Shown: piece after piece, positions 6,997-9,655 of the stretch
Numbering within the stretch: position 1 is the stretch's first letter
How the letters are laid out: every line of letters begins with the position of its first letter
NCBI GenBank assembly: GCA_902766185.1
Contig: CACXCQ010000179.1
Coordinates: 1 to 9,655 of the forward strand
Origin: an uncultured Eubacteriales bacterium
GTDB lineage: Bacteria > Bacillota > Clostridia > Peptostreptococcales > Anaerovoracaceae
Direction of reading: 5' to 3'
Length of the DNA: 9,655 nucleotides
Notes under the pieces: model-generated
The model's database searches: none
What the model was told of the DNA's origin: nothing
Seen by the model: the letters and a program-made list of their open reading frames with translations, nothing else
Position numbers and translations under genes: made by a program

Positions 6997-7133
6997 GTAG
7001 CTAGCAATGCTTATTTCGCCGTAAGGCAACAGACAGTTAATCTGAGCATTGCGATCCACATACATACGGTACAAGGCTAGCTAGCAGAACTTATTCCAAT
7101 ACCAACCTACTGTGATCCAGTTCTGCGATTTTT
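6997..7133 (+). ncRNA. Candidate structured RNA or leader, family not recognised
   Basis: Several nested complementary pairs can be read. GCAATGCT (7004-7011) pairs with AGCATTGC (7045-7052), 8 bp. Inside this lie GCC-GTAA-GGC (7018-7027), with a GNRA-type loop and extra TT/AA pairs beyond a bulged C, and CAGA (7030-7033) with TCTG (7041-7044). Together these make a three-way junction. TAGCTA(GC) from 6998 can pair with GCTAGCTA (7076-7083), closing an outer helix around a 25-nt linker. A terminator-like hairpin follows at 7084-7133. The region is less G+C-rich than the flanking genes and has no plausible ORF. It does not match hallmark sequences I know for TPP, SAM, cobalamin, purine, glycine, c-di-GMP, T-box, SRP or 6S RNAs. 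It may be a free small RNA or an attenuator leader for the gene starting at 7165. Confidence 0.5.
7084..7133 (+). terminator. Terminator-like hairpin upstream of the TerD-like gene
   Basis: GCAGAACT (7084-7091) and AGTTCTGC (7119-7126) form a perfect 8-bp stem with a long 27-nt loop, followed by GATTTTT. The long loop makes it weaker than a standard terminator. It begins directly at the end of the outer TAGCTAGC arm. The repeated arm GCTAGCTAGC (7076-7085) permits a register shift that would use the first two bases of this stem, so it could act as a conditional terminator. It would also stop read-through from the operon ending at 6957. Confidence 0.5.
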
Positions 7134-7164
7134 CAGCCATCGTATGTCAAAGGAAAGGGACGAG

Positions 7165-9204
7165 ATGGACCAGGTTTTTAAGGACTACTTATTCACGAGG
7201 GGATACTTCGTATACGAAGAGGAGGAAACGAAATATCAGGCGGAGACAGTCGTATCGCTGGCACAGCTGTTCGGCATCGAGATCGTTTCCGGGTATGAAC
7301 ACGCGGAGCCCGACATGATCCGCGTCGCGTCCAGAAACCTCGGCCGTAATGTGCCGAGGCCTTTTTATGAGGGTTTTCCGGGCAGCGTCCTTGAGATGTC
7401 CAGAGACCAGCTTTTCCTGGATCAGCTGATCCACTATACCGTAACGTACGGGTGGGGATGGTTCAACGAACCGGGGCACTCGATCTTCGAGGGCGAGATC
7501 AAACGGAAGATCTTCGGCGAGTTAGTCATCCCGAAACCGTATAAGATCATCCCGGAGAAGGAAGCCGAGCAGTTCCTTGCGGACAGTGTCGATTCCTTCA
7601 TGTGCAGCTCCCGGCCGCTCAGCGACAGCCAGTACCGCCTCGTTCATGATTACATCGAGAGCGACTATGGATATGAAGTCACGCAGTGCGCGTGCAAGGA
7701 TACGGTGATCCGGCTTCTGCTGGATACCCGCAAAACCAGGTTCGCGTCTTTTCTCACATTATCCGATGTGATCAGGCTGGTCGAACAGCTGAATCACGAC
7801 AAATATGGATCGTACAAGATCAACAAGCTGAACCTCAAGAACCAGGACAGAAAGCTCATCATCAAGGTGATGGATCACATCTTCGAAAACGGCAGATGCG
7901 ATATCATCAACTGTTTCGAAAAGAAAAGGCAGTGGGCGGGTCTGCTCCACCACATCCACTACAGACCGGTCAATGAGAAAGCGGAGGAGTTCGTGGCCGC
8001 GATGAGGGGCAGGGAAAACCGCTCGGTATACGCGCGGTTTGAAGCTGCGCTGAAGGCTGGCGATATCCGAAAAGCGATCGAAGAGCTGGAGGCGGGAAAG
8101 GGTTCCGCCGCGGTGCTCAGGAATCTGAACTATCTGTTCTCCCGCTGCGAAACGGAGGAGGATGTTTCGACAGTCTTAAATGCCATCCACACGAAGAACA
8201 AGATCGTCCTGATCCAGCTGCTGCTGCAGTACAACGCGTACCGGAGCGCAGAAGCCAGGTTCTTCAAGTTCACGAAGTTCAACAAGCTGAGAGTCCACAA
8301 GGAGACGCCGGAAGAGATGGAGAAGAGAAAGTCGGTCATACCGGCGGAGCTCATCCCCGTGATCTGTGAGCGGCTGCAGGAGAATCTGCGCGAAGTCTGC
8401 AAGGGGACCCTGGGCAAGGTATATATCGATGCGGACATGAAGCGGACCGCCCTGCCTTTGCAGGAAAACACGACCATGGGCGGAGTCGGCGTTCTGCCCA
8501 AGGGTACCCGGCTTCCCATGCCCGAAGGCAAGAAGATCCGCGCGTTCACTTACTGGGAGAAGGTGGATGATATCGACCTGAGCGTGCTCGCCATCTCCAG
8601 GGACGGCAGCCAGGAGGAGTTCTCGTGGAGAAGCATGGCTTCGCGCCAGTCGGAGGCCATTGTGTACTCCGGGGACCAGACCGCAGGATACGATGGGGGA
8701 TCGGAGTATTTCGATGTCGACCTGGAGGAATTCAGGGAGCTCTATCCGGACGCGGAGTATCTGGTGTTCTGCGATAACGTGTACAGCTACTCCCGGTTCA
8801 GCAAATGCTTCTGCACCGCCGGATACATGCTCCGCGACAAGATCGATTCCGGCGAGGTGTTCGAGCCCAAGACGGTCAGCTCTTCGTTCCGGGTCACCTG
8901 CGACAGCCGCTTCGCGTATCTGTTCGGCGTCGATCTGGATAAGAAGGAGTTCGTCTGGCTGAACGTATCGCGGGACAGCGGCGCTGCCGTGGCGGGGCAG
9001 ACGCGGATGGACTTCCTTCTGGATTACATGCACGTCACGGAGGTCATCAATCTGTACGACTTTGCGCAAATGCTGGCGACGGAGGTCGTGAGCAGTCCGG
9101 AGGAAGCTGACGTGATCTTCAGCGACAAAGAAGAGACCGCTCCCGAAGGGACTGAGCAGATCAGGAGCGGCGACATCGAAAAGGTTATGGCGCTGATGAA
9201 TTAG
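7165..9204 (+). CDS. Large protein with TerD-like C-terminal domain and possible Ro/TROVE-like middle
   Basis: The product is 679 residues. The ATG at 7165 is preferred because the purine-rich AGGAAAGGGA (7151-7160) precedes it closely; the in-frame ATG at 7144 has no binding site. No signal peptide or membrane segment is seen, so it is cytoplasmic. Residues 1-130 are not recognised. Residues about 150-415 are mostly helical. They include AAVLRNLNYLF (315-325), EEDVSTVLNAI (331-341) and IQLLLQYNAYR (350-360), then a Lys-rich loop and LGKVYIDADMKR (416-427). That order recalls the Ro60/TROVE layout before its vWA DxSxS motif, here degenerate; similarity is weak. Residues about 446-620 look TerD-like: DIDLSVLAISRDG (469-481), VYSGDQTAGYDGGSEYFDVDL (500-520) and EYLVFCDNVYSYS. 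TerD domains bind calcium and belong to stress-response modules. The last ~40 residues are acidic and probably flexible. Function is unknown. Confidence 0.75.
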   Translation: MDQVFKDYLFTRGYFVYEEEETKYQAETVVSLAQLFGIEIVSGYEHAEPDMIRVASRNLGRNVPRPFYEGFPGSVLEMSRDQLFLDQLIHYTVTYGWGWFNEPGHSIFEGEIKRKIFGELVIPKPYKIIPEKEAEQFLADSVDSFMCSSRPLSDSQYRLVHDYIESDYGYEVTQCACKDTVIRLLLDTRKTRFASFLTLSDVIRLVEQLNHDKYGSYKINKLNLKNQDRKLIIKVMDHIFENGRCDIINCFEKKRQWAGLLHHIHYRPVNEKAEEFVAAMRGRENRSVYARFEAALKAGDIRKAIEELEAGKGSAAVLRNLNYLFSRCETEEDVSTVLNAIHTKNKIVLIQLLLQYNAYRSAEARFFKFTKFNKLRVHKETPEEMEKRKSVIPAELIPVICERLQENLREVCKGTLGKVYIDADMKRTALPLQENTTMGGVGVLPKGTRLPMPEGKKIRAFTYWEKVDDIDLSVLAISRDGSQEEFSWRSMASRQSEAIVYSGDQTAGYDGGSEYFDVDLEEFRELYPDAEYLVFCDNVYSYSRFSKCFCTAGYMLRDKIDSGEVFEPKTVSSSFRVTCDSRFAYLFGVDLDKKEFVWLNVSRDSGAAVAGQTRMDFLLDYMHVTEVINLYDFAQMLATEVVSSPEEADVIFSDKEETAPEGTEQIRSGDIEKVMALMN

Positions 9205-9234
9205 ATTCGCGTCAATTGAATCAGAGCGCATCAG

Positions 9235-9266
9235 TCGCGGGTGTTGATCACGCCCGCGATTTTTTT
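9235..9266 (+). terminator. Intrinsic terminator after the TerD-like gene
   Basis: TCGCGGG (9235-9241) pairs with CCCGCGA (9253-9259) around an 11-nt loop, followed by seven T (9260-9266). The hairpin starts 31 bp after the stop codon. It is a strong, G+C-rich rho-independent terminator and separates this gene from the following polysaccharide gene. Confidence 0.88.
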
Positions 9267-9303
9267 CGTCCCCGTCAAATTCCGTCCCCTGCGCCCAGTA
9301 GGC

Positions 9304-9414
9304 AAGCCGGTGCAGGATCGGCCGGAGCTTCCACTTGCCGCCGACCATGGAAATGGCCTGGCCAATGGGACACACGCTGTCGCAAGGGCAGGTATCGCCG
9401 CAGTTTCCGGTACA
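9304..9414 (-). pseudogene. Relic of an HxlR-family regulator (N-terminal piece)
   Basis: Reading the minus strand from 9414 gives a Cys-rich start (CTGNCGDTCPCDSV) and then CPIGQAISMVGGKWKLRPIL. This closely resembles the conserved N-terminus of HxlR-type winged-helix regulators (Cys-Pro..., then GGKWK, then IL). After HRL at about 9304 the resemblance stops. The frame continues into the terminator and then antisense through the TerD-like gene, so no wing or C-terminal half is present. No good start codon or binding site is seen upstream. It is best explained as a broken gene left in the intergenic space; chance similarity is less likely but possible over about 20 residues. Confidence 0.45.
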
Positions 9415-9427
9415 TTCCGGGGACGGA

Positions 9428-9440
9428 TTCGTGTATAATA
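9428..9440 (+). promoter_or_regulatory. Predicted -10 region for the CDP-glucose dehydratase gene
   Basis: TTCGTGTATAATA includes TATAAT at 9434-9439, identical over 13 bases to 3957-3969. No consensus -35 is found at 16-18 bp. The leader to the ATG at 9467 would be about 20 nt. It follows the terminator at 9266, so it probably opens a new transcription unit. Confidence 0.5.
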
Positions 9441-9466
9441 GCAGGAGCGGAGGATGAAGAAGAACG

Positions 9467-9655
9467 ATGGATTTTGATCTGGGATTTTACAAAGGAAAAA
9501 AGGTTTTGCTGACGGGACACACCGGCTTCAAGGGTTCATGGCTGTCGGTGATGCTGGTCAACGCGGGAGCGGAGGTCATCGGGTATTCTTCCTGCTCGCG
9601 GCCGGAGCCGAGGCTGTTCGATCTCTGCGGCGTGCGGGAGCAGATCACCCACATC
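9467..9655 (+). CDS. rfbG: CDP-glucose 4,6-dehydratase, N-terminal part
   Basis: 63 codons are visible before the window ends. The start MDFDLGFYKGKKVLLTGHTGFKGSW contains the Rossmann NAD-binding signature TGHTGFKG, here TGHTGFKGSWLSVML. NAGAEVIGYS and the Pro/Glu-containing PEPRLFDLCGV follow. Together these are typical of CDP-glucose 4,6-dehydratases (RfbG/DdhB) rather than dTDP-glucose dehydratases (RmlB), which carry TGGAGFIG. The enzyme converts CDP-glucose to CDP-4-keto-6-deoxyglucose, an entry step to dideoxyhexoses and related sugars of surface polysaccharides. It is cytoplasmic. GGAGG at 9448-9452 lies 14 nt upstream, which is far; a closer AAGAAG is weak. A 7-codon out-of-frame minigene overlaps the start. 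It is probably first in a surface-sugar cluster that continues outside the window. Confidence 0.88.
   Translation, partial: MDFDLGFYKGKKVLLTGHTGFKGSWLSVMLVNAGAEVIGYSSCSRPEPRLFDLCGVREQITHI

Noticed and set aside
6958..7164. tRNA or CRISPR repeats in the intergenic region
   Set aside because: There is no TTCRA T-loop, no anticodon arm and no CCA end. The repeated TAGCTAGC arms are only two and are inverted partners, not spaced direct repeats.
8176..9375. Long minus-strand open frame of about 399 codons
   Set aside because: It is antisense to the well-supported TerD-like gene, with low-complexity His/Arg/Asp-rich composition typical of a shadow frame. Only the first ~25 codons and the part upstream (about 9304-9414) resemble a protein family; these are reported as a relic.

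Overview
The window looks like a chromosomal stretch from an anaerobic, gut-type Clostridia relative (Firmicutes). The evidence is a moderately high G+C coding style, a large secreted protein with Listeria-Bacteroides (InlB B-type) repeats followed by Fn3-like and Big2-like domains, an aldo/keto reductase carrying two ferredoxin-type 4Fe-4S motifs, and a MATE transporter fused to an SpoIIAB-like ATPase. The taxonomic call is an inference; there is no rRNA or marker gene in the window.

Layout. Positions 1-1662 hold the 3' part of the surface-protein gene (+). Next comes 1652-2185, a startless fragment of a different repeat-rich surface protein. It runs tail to tail into a MATE-HATPase fusion gene on the minus strand (2115-3956). 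A strong plus-strand terminator hairpin (2363-2401) lies inside the ATPase-coding part of that gene. A short divergent promoter region (about 3957-4073) separates it from a tight three-gene plus-strand operon: N-carbamoylputrescine amidase (4074-4970), an Fe-S aldo/keto reductase with a non-canonical catalytic tetrad (4982-6097), and a secreted protein with two cyclophilin-like domains (6100-6957).

The intergenic region 6958-7164 is the most striking non-coding stretch. It has an extended -10 promoter, then a set of nested complementary segments (8-bp stem, GNRA-type tetraloop hairpin, second small hairpin, outer TAGCTAGC arms), then a terminator-like hairpin with a T-run. It reads as a roughly 135-nt structured RNA or an attenuator leader. 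Immediately downstream is a 679-residue protein (7165-9204) with a C-terminal TerD-like domain. Its middle part resembles the Ro60/TROVE layout, though weakly and by eye only. If that is right, an RNA gene next to a Ro-like protein would recall the bacterial Y RNA/Rsr pairs. This is the best candidate in the window for an undescribed system, and it remains a hypothesis.

A strong terminator follows at 9235-9266. A relic of an HxlR-type regulator is readable on the minus strand (about 9304-9414). A new promoter then leads into the first 63 codons of a CDP-glucose 4,6-dehydratase gene (9467 to the window end), which suggests that a surface polysaccharide (deoxyhexose) cluster continues beyond the window.

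Functionally the window mixes cell-surface genes (surface repeats, secreted cyclophilin-like protein, sugar nucleotide enzyme), polyamine metabolism and redox genes, and a possible RNA/stress module. Only the 4074-6957 operon is clearly co-transcribed.
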